Source: Kappaphycus alvarezii (lineage: Eukaryota; Rhodophyta; Florideophyceae; Gigartinales; Solieriaceae). Taken from it: a DNA stretch of 64,000 nucleotides. Location: the NCBI GenBank assembly GCA_002205965.3, contig NADL03000620.1, positions 620,001 to 684,000 on the forward strand, read 5' to 3'. The notes beneath the pieces are model-generated. The model was not told the DNA's origin. It worked only from the letters and a program-made list of their open reading frames with translations, and made no database searches. The translations under genes and the position numbers were made by a program. Of this stretch, positions 1-11,312 are shown piece by piece (the stretch's first letter is position 1; each line of letters opens with the position of its first letter).

Positions 1-183
1 ACTTCTGTCCGAAACGCCTAGTAACGCACGTCATGCGCCCCGCCGACCGCGTCTATGAACTCAAGGTACCGGTCCTCTTCATCGGGAGGGACTTCCGCCC
101 CGCGGATATTTAACTCCTGCAGAGTAACACTCTACGACCGCACGTAACGCTGCTAGTTGAACTGCTGTTGCCATTGCTGTAAC

Positions 184-382
184 TGCAGGTCCTGGATAAA
201 AAGATGGCATAACCCCTTTTTAAAGGTATGTCCTCAACAAGGACATGTGGTTTAAAAAGGAAAACTGGCCAAACGCATTTATTTTTGAAGCTGAATCTGC
301 CCGCAGAAGAATTCTCTCCAAAGGCTGAATTTTTTTGTTTTATTCAAAAAGGCTACCTGGGGGCGGTCATAATGATGGAACA
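184..382 (+). repeat. left terminal inverted repeat of mariner element A
   Basis: Pairs with 1527-1724 in inverted orientation over about 200 bp with scattered mismatches. The outermost dozen bases have diverged (TGCAGGTCCTGG against TACAATCCCGG). It is longer than the classic 20-30 bp mariner repeat and falls in the range of Tc1-like elements with long repeats. Confidence 0.8.
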
Positions 383-488
383 ATTGACAATAACAGTGTT
401 ATTGCGCCAAATTCCGGGGCATTCCAGCCGTTTTCCTTTTATATCTCCATCCAAACACGCCTTCCGAGTCATTGAACTGCTGCACTCG

Positions 489-1487
489 ATGGGGACAGGT
501 CAGCAATTGACGCCAACAGAGCAAGCCAAAATTGCGGCTTACAAGGACGCAAAATGGACAATATCTTCGATTGCAAAGAAGCTGAGCCACTCTCGGAAGG
601 CCGTCGCCTCGTTCTTAAAGAATCCATCCGCGTACGGCAAGAAGAAATCACCGGGAAGGCTACGAAAGCTGACCCCGGCCGCCAAGCGTCGCATCGTAAG
701 AGAAACTTGTAAGGGGAAGATGAAGGCTGGAGACATTCAAACAGCCTTAGATGTAACTGTTTCAAAGCGCACGACCCGCCGAACGCTGTCGAGAGCCCAT
801 TTTTTGAAATTTCAGGAAGTAAAGCGATATCCCCTGCTTACATCGGAGCACAAGGTCAACCGCCTGAGATGGGCAGTTGATCACACCCCCTACCGACTAC
901 AAGAGTGGGCTCGCGTCATATTTTCAGATGATGAGAAGTTTAACCTCGACAGTCTAGACGGACTACAGTCGTACTGGCATGATTTGAGGGCGGAAGAAGT
1001 CGTTTTGTCGAAGCGCCAGAGGAAGGGAGGTTCAAAGATGGTCTGAGAGGCGTTTTCGGAAGCCGGTAAGTCGCAGTTAGCTGTTATGCACAGGAACCAA
1101 AACGCAGAGATGCGCAAGAACACTTTGAGGGACTATTTGCTGCCTTTTGCTAAGGTCAAACACCCCTATCTCTGGTAATTACAGCAGGATAATGCATCTA
1201 TACACTCAGCGAAGCTTACAAAACGGTGGCTCAAGGGGAAAAATATTAATGTTATGTTGTGGCTTGCTAGAAGCCCGGATCTTTACCCCATTGAAAACGT
1301 TCGGAGGTTGCTCGCAAGGAAGGTTTACTCCAACAGGAGACAGTTTAAGGACGCGGGGAGCTTCAACGCACTATTCTTGCCGAATGGGGTAATACATACC
1401 CCAAATTACCTTAGTTCACTAGTGACAAGTATGCCAAACCGTGTCAAGCAGGTCTTAGAGAGGGGAGGAAAGAAGACGGACTACTGA
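489..1487 (+). pseudogene. Tc1/mariner transposase, broken by two in-frame stop codons
   Basis: Transposase of the DDE superfamily, which would cut and rejoin the element ends. The ATG at 489 is preferred because the family's N-terminal helix-turn-helix begins there (MGTGQQLTPTEQAKIAAY), followed by a second HTH and a basic GRLRKLT linker. The first catalytic Asp lies in FSDDEKFNLD, the second in QQDNASIH and the final Glu in SPDLYPIENV, so all three catalytic positions are present. The frame is unbroken except for TGA at 1044-1046, where the family normally has Trp (KMVWG), and TAA at 1176-1178. Everything lies in one frame, so decay is by point nonsense mutation. About 333 codons is normal length. 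The open frame also runs upstream to 228, inside the left inverted repeat, and is unlikely to be translated from there. Confidence 0.85.
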
Positions 1488-1526
1488 GGGCATTTTAAGC
1501 CACCGTAAACTTAGAAAACGTGATCA

Positions 1527-1724
1527 TGTTCCATCATTGGGACCGCCCCCAGGGAGCCTTTTTTGAATAAAATAAAAAAATTTCAGCCATTGGAAGGAAT
1601 CCTTTAGCGGGCAGATTCAGCTTCAAAAATAAATGCGTTTGACCAGTTTCACTTTTTAAATGCCACCTTGTTGAGGACATGCCTCGAAAAAGGGGGGTGT
1701 GCCATCTTTTTGTCCGGGATTGTA
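1527..1724 (-). repeat. right terminal inverted repeat of mariner element A
   Basis: Reverse complement matches 184-382. This arm looks better preserved at its tip than the left one, ending GGGATTGTA before CATA. Confidence 0.8.
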
Positions 1725-2573
1725 CATACAGTATACGCGCTCTGTTGTACGTGACCGCTACTGATCACCTAGTTTCCTTCGAACTATAAGCTAAGACCCG
1801 TCAGGGCACTCGTTCTGCCTTCAAAATGATATAGAAATCCTGTTTTTACATGTTTACTGTAATTTCTACTCTAATTACCCTTTGTTTCCAGAGACTTTCC
1901 TAAACTCCAGATAGCCGGTAGGTGCAACTCACTCGGGGGTATCAAGGCAACTACCGGGGGATCTTGAGGCCGCTACCATCTGCCCATCAGTCCAGCTTCG
2001 CTATCCTTTATCCTCATCTTCTACCCTCTTCGGGTTCCTCTTCGCTCTCGTGACACCGCCTTACAGCCTCTTTTCCTTGCCACAACTGCTGCATCTGCGC
2101 CAAAAAAATTAAAAACCTCAAGTATTGTAAATTACGTTGTTTACAGTAAATAACTGTAAAGATTTTTACTACAATAGAGCTCAAAACGAATTGAGAGAAC
2201 CTTCATCCTTTCATTAGGTCTCTAAACCAGACAGTGTCATTCTCATCAAACACCACGTGATTCTCGAATGAGCAAACGACTGAATAATATAAAAAGGCAT
2301 CAGGGATTGAAATAAATATACCACAAAATTATTGTACCACTTAAAAGAACTCCCCTTATGGGACATGTGGCCTCACTGCAGAAAATGACATTACTTCCCA
2401 AATAATAAATTATCTAGAATTTCCCCCTTAAAAAAATATAAAAAATGTATAAAGGTTTTACTATAAACGGCACAACTCATAGATGACCTTATAAATGTTC
2501 ATAGGACTGCATCCAACTATCCTAAATGTACCCGAATTACAGATCAGTACATGACTTCCGCCTCTTTCTGTGC
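1725..2573. other. non-coding spacer
   Basis: AT-rich spacer between mariner element A and the repeats around 2.6 kb. I see no open frame longer than about 60 codons with protein-like content, and no tRNA-like structure. Confidence 0.6.
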
Positions 2574-2690
2574 CTCTCTTGAATGCACCGCTTGATGATC
2601 TGGCTTGAGCCAATTTCGTGTATAAGATTGGCGTACAGTGAAAGAGACTATTATCCTCAGAGCGCAACGGACTCAAATGGATGTGTAGAT
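2574..2690 (+). repeat. old dispersed repeat, left block (partner at 5,100-5,215)
   Basis: The stretch beginning CTTGAATGCACCGCTTGATG lines up with the block at about 5,100 beginning CTTGAATACGGCACCGCTTC. Shared landmarks are GACTTGAGCCA/GGCTTGAGCCA and the AGTGAAAGAGACT/ACTGAAAGCGACT segment. Divergence is high. The 1-kb LTR at 2,751 separates this block from a second one at 3,768-3,990. Confidence 0.5.
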
Positions 2691-2750
2691 TTGTAAGCGC
2701 CGCACAAAGCTTCCCACTGAAAATTTTCTTGCTTCCCTGTACTTTGCTGC

Positions 2751-3760
2751 TGTAGTTCAATGCGCAGTGCGCAGTTCCTCTCGTCTAGGAACGGAGCCCC
2801 GTCAGGAAATGAGAAAACCAAAACAGACACACCACGACCCACGGGGTGTTCGCTGTCTTTCTTTCTCTTTAAGCACCCTGCAATGTAGTAGTACAGCTCG
2901 CCAACGGAGAGGAGAAGTGGGGCTGGAAGAGCGGGGGTGATTACTTGGACGGCTGGACGGTATACTTGCCCTGCCCTCCGGGTTTTAACGCCGGACCTTG
3001 GTCCGCAGAATGCTAGAACCTTGATAAGTATCGATTCCAAAGAACCGTAGACACCAGGGCTGTAATACTGGACAAAGGAGTTGTAGCAGTTGTTCAGCAG
3101 TGCTGAATATCTCCTATAGAGATAAGGATGTTGTCACCAACGACAAACTTGAAGTTCCTACTTGTATATAAACGCCGGAGTCCGGTTGCGCCAAATGTGA
3201 GTAAATATCACAAACAAACAACAAAAGGGATATTATAATATTTGATGGAGAAGGGAGAAAAAAAAGAGAGACCCGGGGGATAAACGTGGCTAAAGCCAAA
3301 GTTGCCGTTGGCAAAGTTTCTGCAAGGCGGAAGTTGGGAGTAAATTTCAGAGCCAACACCGGGGTGGCTGTTTAATCTAGGGCCCTAGTGGCCAGGTAGG
3401 TATAACTAATAGTTGGCTAGGTTAGGGCTATGTACGACAGCGGGGTAAGTAAAGTTAAGGTCAGCCAATTAATGGAGATCCAAGTTAAAGATAGGTAAAG
3501 TCGACACTTGGCCCTATAGGAGCCTTTCACCTGCGAAAATATCAGGTCTAATGCGGGGGCCGAATGGTTCGGACTGCAAGACCTCGACCCCTCTCTGGTG
3601 GTTATACGCTACCAAAAGTAATAGTGGGCGACAAGCGAAAATTGACCTTACTGTACTGTACAGTACAGTGCCTGCTGGTTAGCAGTGAATCAGATCAAAA
3701 AAAAATCACCAAAATCAGCTCTGCCAATGGCAGCACAGTGTGAGTGCCAATTGCACTACA
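2751..3760 (-). repeat. solo LTR, copy 1 of the 1-kb LTR family
   Basis: 1,010 bp that aligns end to end with the LTRs of the 12.6-kb chromodomain element (18,165-19,180 and 29,767-30,781). It begins TGTAGTTCAAT and ends ATTGCACTACA, so the ends form an inverted TG..CA pair as in LTRs. It contains a TATA-like TATATAAACG near 3,170 and a CTGTACTGTACAGTACAG palindrome near 3,650. No gag-pol adjoins it, and the right flank lacks the purine tract present at 19,181, so it is a solo LTR. Flanking pentamers GCTGC and GATGC differ by one base and could be an aged target duplication. Strand follows the gag-pol sense of the full-length element. Confidence 0.75.
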
Positions 3761-3767
3761 GATGCTT

Positions 3768-3990
3768 GGCCAGAATGACTGCTAAAAAGTCAAGTCAGTT
3801 GCGCAACGAGCGTACGGCAAGGACTGAAACGTCTTGTCGTCTAAATTTAATTTTTATATTGTATATAGCGCACTAACAGCTATGAATGCATCTTCAAAAA
3901 TAAAATCTGAAACTAAAACAACAAGATTCAAATAAAGGCTCTTTCCACCCGAAATTTCGGGCTATCCAGTCCCATTGACCACCAGCCTTC
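3768..3990 (+). repeat. old dispersed repeat, right block (partner at 5,716-5,945)
   Basis: GGCCAGAATGACTGCT, the AAAAATAAAATCT tract and GCTATCCAGTCCC correspond in order to GGCCAAAAAGATTGCT, AAAAATAAAATCT and GCGATCCAGTCTC at 5,716-5,945. With the left block at 2,574-2,690 this indicates that the solo LTR landed inside an older repeat whose other copy lies at 5.1-5.95 kb. Confidence 0.45.
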
Positions 3991-6308
3991 AGTGTAGCCA
4001 ACATAAAAAGCGCATCCTTACCTGTGATATCATTTGTTCCCCCATTCTAATATTGTAGTTGCGCTCGATAGGAACTCCAAAAAGATTCTATAGTTTCTGA
4101 AATTACTCGTCACTGAAATTTTTCTTTCTCAAAATAGTCCCCGCAACGCCAGTTGCATAAAAGGAGTAAAAAACGGGCATGAAGAGCACTTTTCTTCGTT
4201 GGTTTTGTGAGCAGATATCGCTATGTAATTTTCGAGTCCTGGATCGCACTCTGCTGCTGCATCCGCTAAAAGCAAAGTGCCTGATTTTCCTGATGTGTGG
4301 AGAATGGGCATTCTTCCCTATCTGAATCGGTCTGAGTTTTGGAGGTAGATATGGGCACTGAAAGGGGAATTTTGCGGTTAATAGCGTTATAATGAATCTG
4401 TAGAAGTTATTGAAGTCTGCGAATGGGGGACTAAGGGATTTTTTGGGCTGCTTTTAGAAGTCGGGGCAGAGAAAGGTTGTGCGCAGGGCTTGTGCACAGG
4501 GCAACTAATCTATGTTTGCAGGATTAGAGATCGATCAAATAATTAAAGGCTGAGTAATATTGCAGTTGATCGCTTCATTCAAAAATAGGTGGTCTACTTT
4601 TCTTAGTATGATATTCTCGGAGCAGTATTTTAAATTTTGCGTGGTTGGCGGCCTTTACAGTAAAGCTGCATAAAATTTATAATCTCCTCATATTTCATTT
4701 GAAATTATGCTTGTTTCTGTATGCAACCCTAGTTCTAGAATATTATTGGCTCTTTCGCAATTTCTCTCGTATTTAGTTGAGAGGTATAGTACGTCTCTAA
4801 ACTACGGTAAATACTGTATTGCTTTTATCACTGAGTACCAAATGATTTTCGATTGAGACAGAAAAGTTACAAGAGACTACCAAATATTTGAAGTGACTAA
4901 CGTTTCAAAAAAATAGACAAGAGCATATTTGGACATTTATTGTTATGGTAGGACACGACATGAAATGATTAAAGAACAAGTTTTTAAAAAATATCATAAC
5001 TCATGAAAATCCTAGAAGTCATTACAAGGATGCCCTCTACGGGCCTCAATGGCCATGAAATGTACGTCCGTACGTGCATTAGGCAGATTCTTGTACCGTT
5101 CTTGAATACGGCACCGCTTCAGTATCTTTGACTTGAGCCATTCTCATGGATATGATTGCTCACACACTGAAAGCGACTGCAGTCCTCCACACGCAAGGAG
5201 TGCCAACGGATATTTAAAATTTCCAAGGAAAGACAAAATTGAAAGAACTTGTCATAGTTCTTCTCAGACCAGCGCTAATTACCTCCCACTTCGTTCCAAA
5301 GCCCCCCATCCGACCAAAACTTTTTTCTGCGATAATTCGATCACTTCAAATCTTGAGAGTGGAAGCCTCGAAAACTCTCGATAAATTACTGTTTGAAAGC
5401 TTCATCTTAAAAATGAGAGCCCTGCAAATCTCGCCGGCTCCCTGGTATCCGTCATCCATCAAAACAGCCCACTTATTAGGGTGCTAAACCGCTAGCTCAC
5501 CCTTGTCCTGAGACATCTGATCTTTTCTACATTGTTTAATTTCAGTGTATGAGGCTCTATGTATTTCCTTGAAATATCTTTAAGTCCGAAACTGGTACAG
5601 GATAGGAGGGAAACACCCTAGACCCAAAGAATTAAGAAGCATTGATACCTCCACCTTATATACATATAGTTTGTGCTTTCCACTAAAATACTACGCCCCT
5701 TTTGGACACTTCGAAATTGGCCAAAAAGATTGCTGGAAAACAACTTCGGTAGCGTTCCGGGCGTAACTAAATGTCTTAAACGTAGTATTTTCTGATTTAA
5801 ATTTTGAATTGAGCAGTGGGCTTTAATAGCTGTAACTGCGGCATTAAAAATAAAATCTAAAACGAATAAAACAAAGCGGTTCATAAATAGATGCAAATGA
5901 CGGTCCCATTTTGCCAAACAGTAGAGCGATCCAGTCTCGCTGTCCTCCACTCTTTAGGATAGCGAAAATCATGAGAAGCCTCCTTTTCTGTCATTTCATT
6001 TTTATTTCCCTTCCCAACAATGAAATTTTCCTCTATAAAACTTCCAAATAAATCCCAAAGTCGGCCGTACTCCTCGATTCCAAAGTTAGTTATGCGCAGA
6101 TTAGCATTCGCCGCGCCTGTTTCATAGAATCTATCAAAAAGTGGAAAGGGAAACCCTTTTTCCTCATCGCTCTCATATGCTGGGTGTGGATATAATATTC
6201 TAAATCCTCCTCGATTTCAGCCGCATGATTCGCTAGCAATAGGAGCGGCTGGTTCACCTGCAGAACTGAGATGGCACTCTTGTACCTTTTAGATTCGGAT
6301 TGTGTTTC
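3991..6308. other. gene-free repeat-derived spacer
   Basis: No credible coding region. It contains the partner blocks of the old repeats (5,100-5,215 and 5,716-5,945). It also contains a block at about 4,530-4,790 that resembles 11,900-12,150: shared order of TTCAAAAAT..GGT, GTATTTTA.ATTT.G.GTG, ATGCTTGTT and ATTGGCTCTT.CGCA.T. Base composition is AT-rich. Confidence 0.5.
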
Positions 6309-6636
6309 TGTTGGTCTACATCGGTCAGCAAAGTCGAAGCCGCGAATGCTCGCTCAGGGGAGAGGAAGAAGGCACAAAAGGTCGGGGAGTCCACCCCTAT
6401 CCTATTCCTCGGACTTTAGCTTCTTCCGCTGAAGTCAAGCTTTTATTATGCACTTTCCTGGCAGGCTCCTAAAGAGTTTTTGACTGTATTTGGGTGAAAA
6501 AATGCAATAGTACCCAGTTTGGCTATGCTAGTCCACACGACAGCAATGCTACTGTGCTCGGGCACATATGCCACCTACGCACCGGCACAGATGCGCTTCC
6601 ATACCCACGCAATTATAGGTGGTGCTATCAAAAGCC
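6309..6636 (-). repeat. 3' LTR of gypsy element I
   Basis: Direct repeat of 11,313-11,639. Both begin TGTTGGTCTACA on the plus strand, share CAAGCCGCGAATGCTCGCTC-type sequence and the GGGTGAAAAAAT block, and end GGTGGTGCTATCAAAAGC. Several per cent mismatches are visible by eye, indicating an old insertion. Confidence 0.85.
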
Positions 6637-7025
6637 CCCCATAACCGCACCGTCTGTGTTGGTACTTCTTTTGGATAGCAGACAAAATGTTGCGTTGTCG
6701 TTTGATTTATGTTTTCTCCATTTCCTGGAGAAATTCTTCGGGTAGTTCCGGCACATCTGATCAAAGGGAATCCAAACTCGCCCAGTCTGCTTCGACCTTG
6801 GCAAACCCTGCTCACTTTACCGATAGCCCAATCTTCTTTCCTCGGCGGCGAATGTCCTCACAATCCTCCACAAGAAGAAGCTCGTTCTGTTTCCTTTGAG
6901 ACTTAGTAGTCCTTGTTTCTAAACAATTTCAATCTCCGACCATGCAATAGTTCCTTATTGCCTTCCAAAAGGTTTTCGACTTCGAAAGTTTACTGGTCTT
7001 TGCATTCCAGCACTTTGAAAGGTCC

Positions 7026-7700
7026 CTACCACTTTAGATTCGTTTTTGACCGAATGCTGTTCTTCGTAACAGCTTTCAACACATAGTCTTCTTCGGTGAA
7101 TACAACCGTCCTGATGCCAGTGCGACGATTGTGTGTGTAGACGGATGCTTTGGATTGCTTCTTAGAACGGTACGCACAATTTCTTTGTAGCTTGTTCAGT
7201 GCGCCTTGGAGCTGCTGGATGTGCTCGGGTTCTTTCGCTTGGTGTTCTTTGATATCTGTGACTGCAAAGACTTCGTTCTGGCATCGCGTTATATCGTTCA
7301 AAGGTGAATCCTGTGGCAGTCCGGTGAAAAAGGTGAGTGGGCACTTCCCGTTGAGACGCTTCGGTGGTGCAATGTTAAGCGCAGATTGTATCAAGGGTAA
7401 AAAAGTTGGCCACGCTGATTTTGGATGCTGAAACTCGGACAGCAGCGCCGTGCAGACTCTCAGGAGCCCTCTACATACGAACTAAACTGAGCCGTTGCTC
7501 CATGGGCAGTACGGTAATGTGAAGTGGTGATTGATTTTCAGTTTCCTGGATAGTGCCTTAACCAGCTTGTTCTTAAAGTGGCTTCCCTGGTCCAATATAC
7601 ATGATGGTGCCACTCCAAAAGCTGCAAACAATTCTACTTGTACTTCTGTGGTGGTATCCGAATCTGCCCCTAGGAACTTCGTAGCCATACATAACCAGAC
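7026..7700 (-). pseudogene. integrase core and C-terminal region of gypsy element I
   Basis: On the minus strand, 7,482-7,688 encodes an integrase-core segment with LDQGSHFKNKLV (second catalytic Asp) and HHFTLPYCPWSNGSVE (third catalytic acidic region). After a frame break, 7,026-7,394 continues with IQSALN...TFFTGL, a stretch typical of gypsy integrases downstream of the core, then a basic C-terminus. No chromodomain was seen after it, unlike element II. The first catalytic Asp and the zinc-binding region, expected near 7,700-8,200, are not readable in one frame. Confidence 0.7.
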
Positions 7701-8224
7701 AAATTGTCCTTAACGATGAGTGCGTAGGTTTTGCCCTTCTCTCCCTTGTTCATGTAGCAGCACTAAAGTCGAATTGCAGGAGCTCATTTAGGCGACTAGC
7801 GTGCATCATATGACCGAGAGGTCTTGTGGGATGAACTTACCGTGTTCCGTAGCGATGCAGTGAAAGCAGGAGCGAGTGAAGTCTACAGTATGCTGTCGTA
7901 GATCTTTTCACCAGAAATGAGCGGCTACAGTGCTAAAAGTGGGACCAGTCGCTCTATGGCCTCCTTTTCCAGTGTGAGCGGCGATAAGTATTCTCAATTG
8001 GAGCTCCTTGTCGTTGTTGGGAATCTAGATTTGTCCGTTGGCACCCAAGTGATTCCGCTTTGGGTACTGCATCGATTGGGCGGGTCCAGTTTCGTTCGGC
8101 ATTGGGACTCGATTATGTCTTTCATGCGTGGCCAGTCCTATTATTCAGAGACGCCTAGATTGATTGGTGCTGTTATGAGTGCGCTTGTTCCACCTGCGTT
8201 TAACGGCTTCATCGTGTCCTTCGT

Positions 8225-8574
8225 CTAAACTGCCCGCCTGGTTAGCTTGTCTGCCCAAGCATTGCTTTCTCCTGGCACGTGCTCAATAAATAAGCGGAAA
8301 CCGTTTACAAAGCCCATCGCGTGAGTTTGTTCGCGATGTGTCGCGCCACCGCTGGATTCCTTCCGTACGTGTCGTATATGTAAACGAAATTCGAGTGGTC
8401 CGTGCAAATGGAAACTGTTCGGCCGATTGTCAGATATTTCGGCCGACTAATAGATTCAACGATCGCGTAGCCTTCTTTCTCAGGTACACTCCATCTTGCT
8501 GTTGGTACTTTGATGCCCTGGGTAAAAGACACAGAGGCTCGTGTGTTTAATCTTCTCGCTCCTTTTTTGCTCAA
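8225..8574 (-). pseudogene. RNase H region of gypsy element I
   Basis: Minus-strand reading contains WSVPEKEGYAIVESI, the usual TxxEKExxAI-type helix of gypsy RNase H, followed by ICTDHSNFVYIYD, the D-H-x-N-L motif segment. A second overlapping frame (8,225-8,407) carries HVPGESNAWADKLTR, the conserved end of the domain (G..N..AD.L.R). A frameshift therefore lies between about 8,305 and 8,407. Confidence 0.75.
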
Positions 8575-8691
8575 CCTCCGGTGACTGGGCTAGAACTCCG
8601 GCCCAGTGTGTTTCTGATGCATCTGTGAAAAGGCACATGCGGTAACCGTCTTTCGGGAGCGAAAGCTTCGTCGTAGCGGCTAGCTGTTATT

Positions 8692-9458
8692 TTACGGCTT
8701 CGAACGTTTCTTTGTCTCGTGCTTCCATTCCAGCTTGCCTTTCTTCAACGCCCTTTTCAATCTCTTGCCAGCTATTCGGCAGGCGTGTTCATACAGCTCG
8801 TACAGCGGCTCTATAAGCCGTGTGTAGTCCGGAATCACGATCCTCATCCAGTTCGTCGCACAGAACAGCTGCTGCAGCTCGTCCCCGTTCTGTAGCGGTT
8901 TCATCGCAAGCAGGACTTCGAAATTCCTCGGGTCAAACCGTATTCCTTCTGAGGACATGATCCTTCCGCAGATTTTCATCTCTGCTTTAAAGAAATGGGA
9001 TTTCTTTGGATTCACTTTGAATCTTACTTCTCGGCAGAAGTCCAAGAAAACGGACATATCATCCAGGAGCTTTTCTTTGTTCTTTGCGTACAGTAGATAA
9101 TCGTCTAGCTATTATAGCAACCGGTGAACCCTGCCTTCGAAGTTTTCCCGAGTTACCGATTGGAAATGATGACCAGAATCTGTCCCGCCCTGAAGTGTTC
9201 GAGTGGGGAATAGATGCCGAGAGGCGTTTGGATGGGCATGATCTCTTGAGACTCCTTGTCCAACGGGATCTGCCAGTAGCTGTGTGTAAACTCGATGTTT
9301 GCGAAGCACTTACTGCCCCTCAATCTTGTAACATGGACTCGAGATGCGGCATAGCGGACTTGAGGGGTAGAGTTCTGGAGTTCGTTCCTCCAATATCTAC
9401 TGTGAAGCGGAGCTTGTCGGTTCTCGGTTTTGGAACCCCCAGCTCCGGGCATGCCCAT
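8692..9458 (-). pseudogene. reverse transcriptase of gypsy element I
   Basis: The 5' part (9,153-9,458) carries RT palm motifs: FANIEFTHSYWQIPL (equivalent of F..D...GYWQ..) and FRAGQ. The 3' part (8,692-9,057) carries the thumb, including FKVNPKKSHFF and a GIRFDPRNFE segment. The catalytic Asp pair falls between the two open frames (about 9,100) and reads DDYLLYA directly after a TAG stop. The polymerase is therefore interrupted at its active site. Confidence 0.8.
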
Positions 9459-9950
9459 CTTGACTGATCATTCTTGTAGACTGCGCCGATTTTCTCTAGC
9501 CGCTGGATAATGTGCCTGATGAATACGCGTTGCCGTGGTGATTAACGGCGCTTAGGAGTTCTGTACGGAGTGTTTTTTGGGAAAGTTTTATCGACAAGGG
9601 GCGAACGTCGGCGGGCGGCTGTGTTCCTAGTTTGATTCCAAATCAACTGCGATTGTTCTCCAATAGTTCGCGCAGTCTTTCTGAGCCCTTCAAAGAAATT
9701 CAGTTCCTCTTGGCTCCATTCACTGCTGACCTTATGGGTTCGTCGACTACTTCCGGTTTTTCGTCCCCAAACCAGGGCATGGAGGCATTCAGGCAGTTCA
9801 ATTGGGTCGCTTTCCTCTTCGGTATAACTTAGCCTACGAAGCTTGTAGATGCTAGCTTACTTTTCTGCTCTTTTAGTTCCTCTTCTGATTTTCCATCGAT
9901 GAGGGATGCGATGCGATGAAGATGCTTGTTGAAGTCGAATCCCATCGCCT

Positions 9951-10376
9951 TCAGAAGCGGTTACCCAAAAGTGTTCCAGGCATCCGGGTATCGGCAACGA
10001 GGAACTGTACACCGCGAACGCGTACCGACAATCCTGTTCTAGGCGTGAAATTTGTCAGGTAGAGGCTAGCATTCCTGGATGGTGTTGCGAGTTGTCGGCT
10101 TTCGTCAGTTTGGAGGGTGGTGTCGAGTGTCATGGGTACATCGAGGTTTTCAGCTCGGACTTCTGGTCGACAGCTTTGGACTGCTTGTAGCATTTCCGAA
10201 GAGATAGTGGAGTAGCCTGCACCTGAATCTCCGAGAGGCAGCGATTCGATGCCATTGAGGCGGATTATGTATCGTCCTTCGTCAGCGTTTGGAGTCGGTT
10301 CAGCATTGGATCTTAGCACGGCCGCCTTCGCATTGTTCTTGGATCTGGTTCTTTTCCTAAGGTGTTTGTCCAGCAA
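9951..10376 (-). pseudogene. aspartic protease region of gypsy element I
   Basis: 141-codon open frame containing LPLGDSGAGYSTIS, the D-S/T-G active-site motif of retropepsins, between gag and RT where Ty3/gypsy elements place it. A downstream LVADTRMPGTLLGNRF resembles the ILG flap-side segment. The frame is closed on both sides by stops, so it is not joined to gag or RT. Confidence 0.65.
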
Positions 10377-10515
10377 TTCTCGACTCTTCTACTTCGATGT
10401 GGCCTTTAATTTTCTAATCGGTTGTATTCCAGAGCATTCTTTAATGTTCAGACATGGTTTGTCCCATGTGCCGTTCTTGTACTTCTCCCCGGCATGTTTC
10501 TCTTTGCGAGATTTC

Positions 10516-11292
10516 TCAACTGTTCGAGTATTGCTTGCCTGCGCATCTCAGTTCAGGCTCCTGGCTGTTCTTTGAGGAGGCAACACTGTACCGCGACGTG
10601 GGATTTTTCGTTTTGAGCTTCTGAGTGGCGCATTGTACAAGATGCACTTGATTTGCCAAAGCAGAAATAGTTTTCGTGAAAAACGTGAGGTATTCCTTCT
10701 GTTCTTCCTTCCGCAGGCGCATCTGGTCGGTTACGATTTTCTTCACCTCCGGTGGTTCGAGTTTTAGTACCAGTTTTGTGATGAGTTTCTTGCACTGATC
10801 GCTGTCCGTTATAATGCTTGAAGAATTTTGCGCGTCCAGAGCCGCGATAGTCTCCAGCACCAAATTCTCAGCTGCTCCTGCCGGATCGCAGGGCGTCGGT
10901 TTGTACTTAACCGTTGATAGTGCTTCCTTAACTCGTTCGCTGAGATCACAAACTGTAGAGGCTATTCGAGAGTCGAACCACACTTTGACTGATTCATCAG
11001 TTGCATAGTCTGACGACGGTGACCCATCAATACTGCCTAGTATGCACAGACTGTGCAGTAAACGCGGCTTCATAAACGCGGCTTCATGCATTGACGTATA
11101 GAAGCAGGCTTGATACGTTGACTGGAAGGTTTTCCGGAGTTTAAATCTTCCATGCGTTCCACACATGCAGAGAAATCGACCTTGAAGTTGATCAACTCTA
11201 GATAAGAAGCTCCGACGAGCGTCGATGCCTGTATTGTGTTCACGATTCCATAAGACCATATGGCGTATCGCAACCCTCGTATCGCTCTTCAA
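10516..11292 (-). pseudogene. gag-like ORF of gypsy element I
   Basis: 258-codon open frame next to the 5' LTR, upstream of protease. It is assigned as gag from position and from a charged helical middle part (EPPEVKKIVTDQMRLRKEEQ). No zinc knuckle is readable within it. The frame starts only about 20 bp inside the LTR edge, so the true gag start may lie further downstream. Confidence 0.55.
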
Positions 11293-11312
11293 TGTTAAAA
11301 AGCAAAGCGCTT

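Larger units (their letters stand above)
184..1724 (+). mobile_element. Tc1/mariner-family DNA transposon with long terminal inverted repeats, inactive
   Basis: About 1.54 kb bounded by two roughly 200-bp inverted repeats enclosing one transposase reading frame (489-1487). The left end reads CCTGGATAAAAAGATGGC and the reverse complement of the right end reads CCCGGACAAAAAGATGGC. Similarity continues through the whole arm to a shared AATGATGGAACA inner edge. Tc1/mariner elements usually target TA; a TA dinucleotide lies at the right edge, but the left edge is eroded and I cannot confirm a duplication. The transposase has two in-frame stops, so the copy is not autonomous. Confidence 0.85.

Noticed and set aside
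1..183. GC-rich minus-strand stretch reading like protein (EVPPDEEDRYLEFIDAVGGA)
   Set aside because: Cut by the window edge and containing stops; too short to call.
2657..3359. Minus-strand ORFs of 81-127 codons
   Set aside because: They lie within the 1-kb LTR. The matching ORFs are not conserved in the other three LTR copies.
2751..3760. Interpretation of the 1-kb repeat as a non-autonomous DNA transposon because of its 11-bp inverted ends
   Set aside because: Two copies bracket gag-pol as direct repeats and a polypurine tract abuts one of them, which fits LTRs better. Not fully excluded, since no clear target duplication was found.
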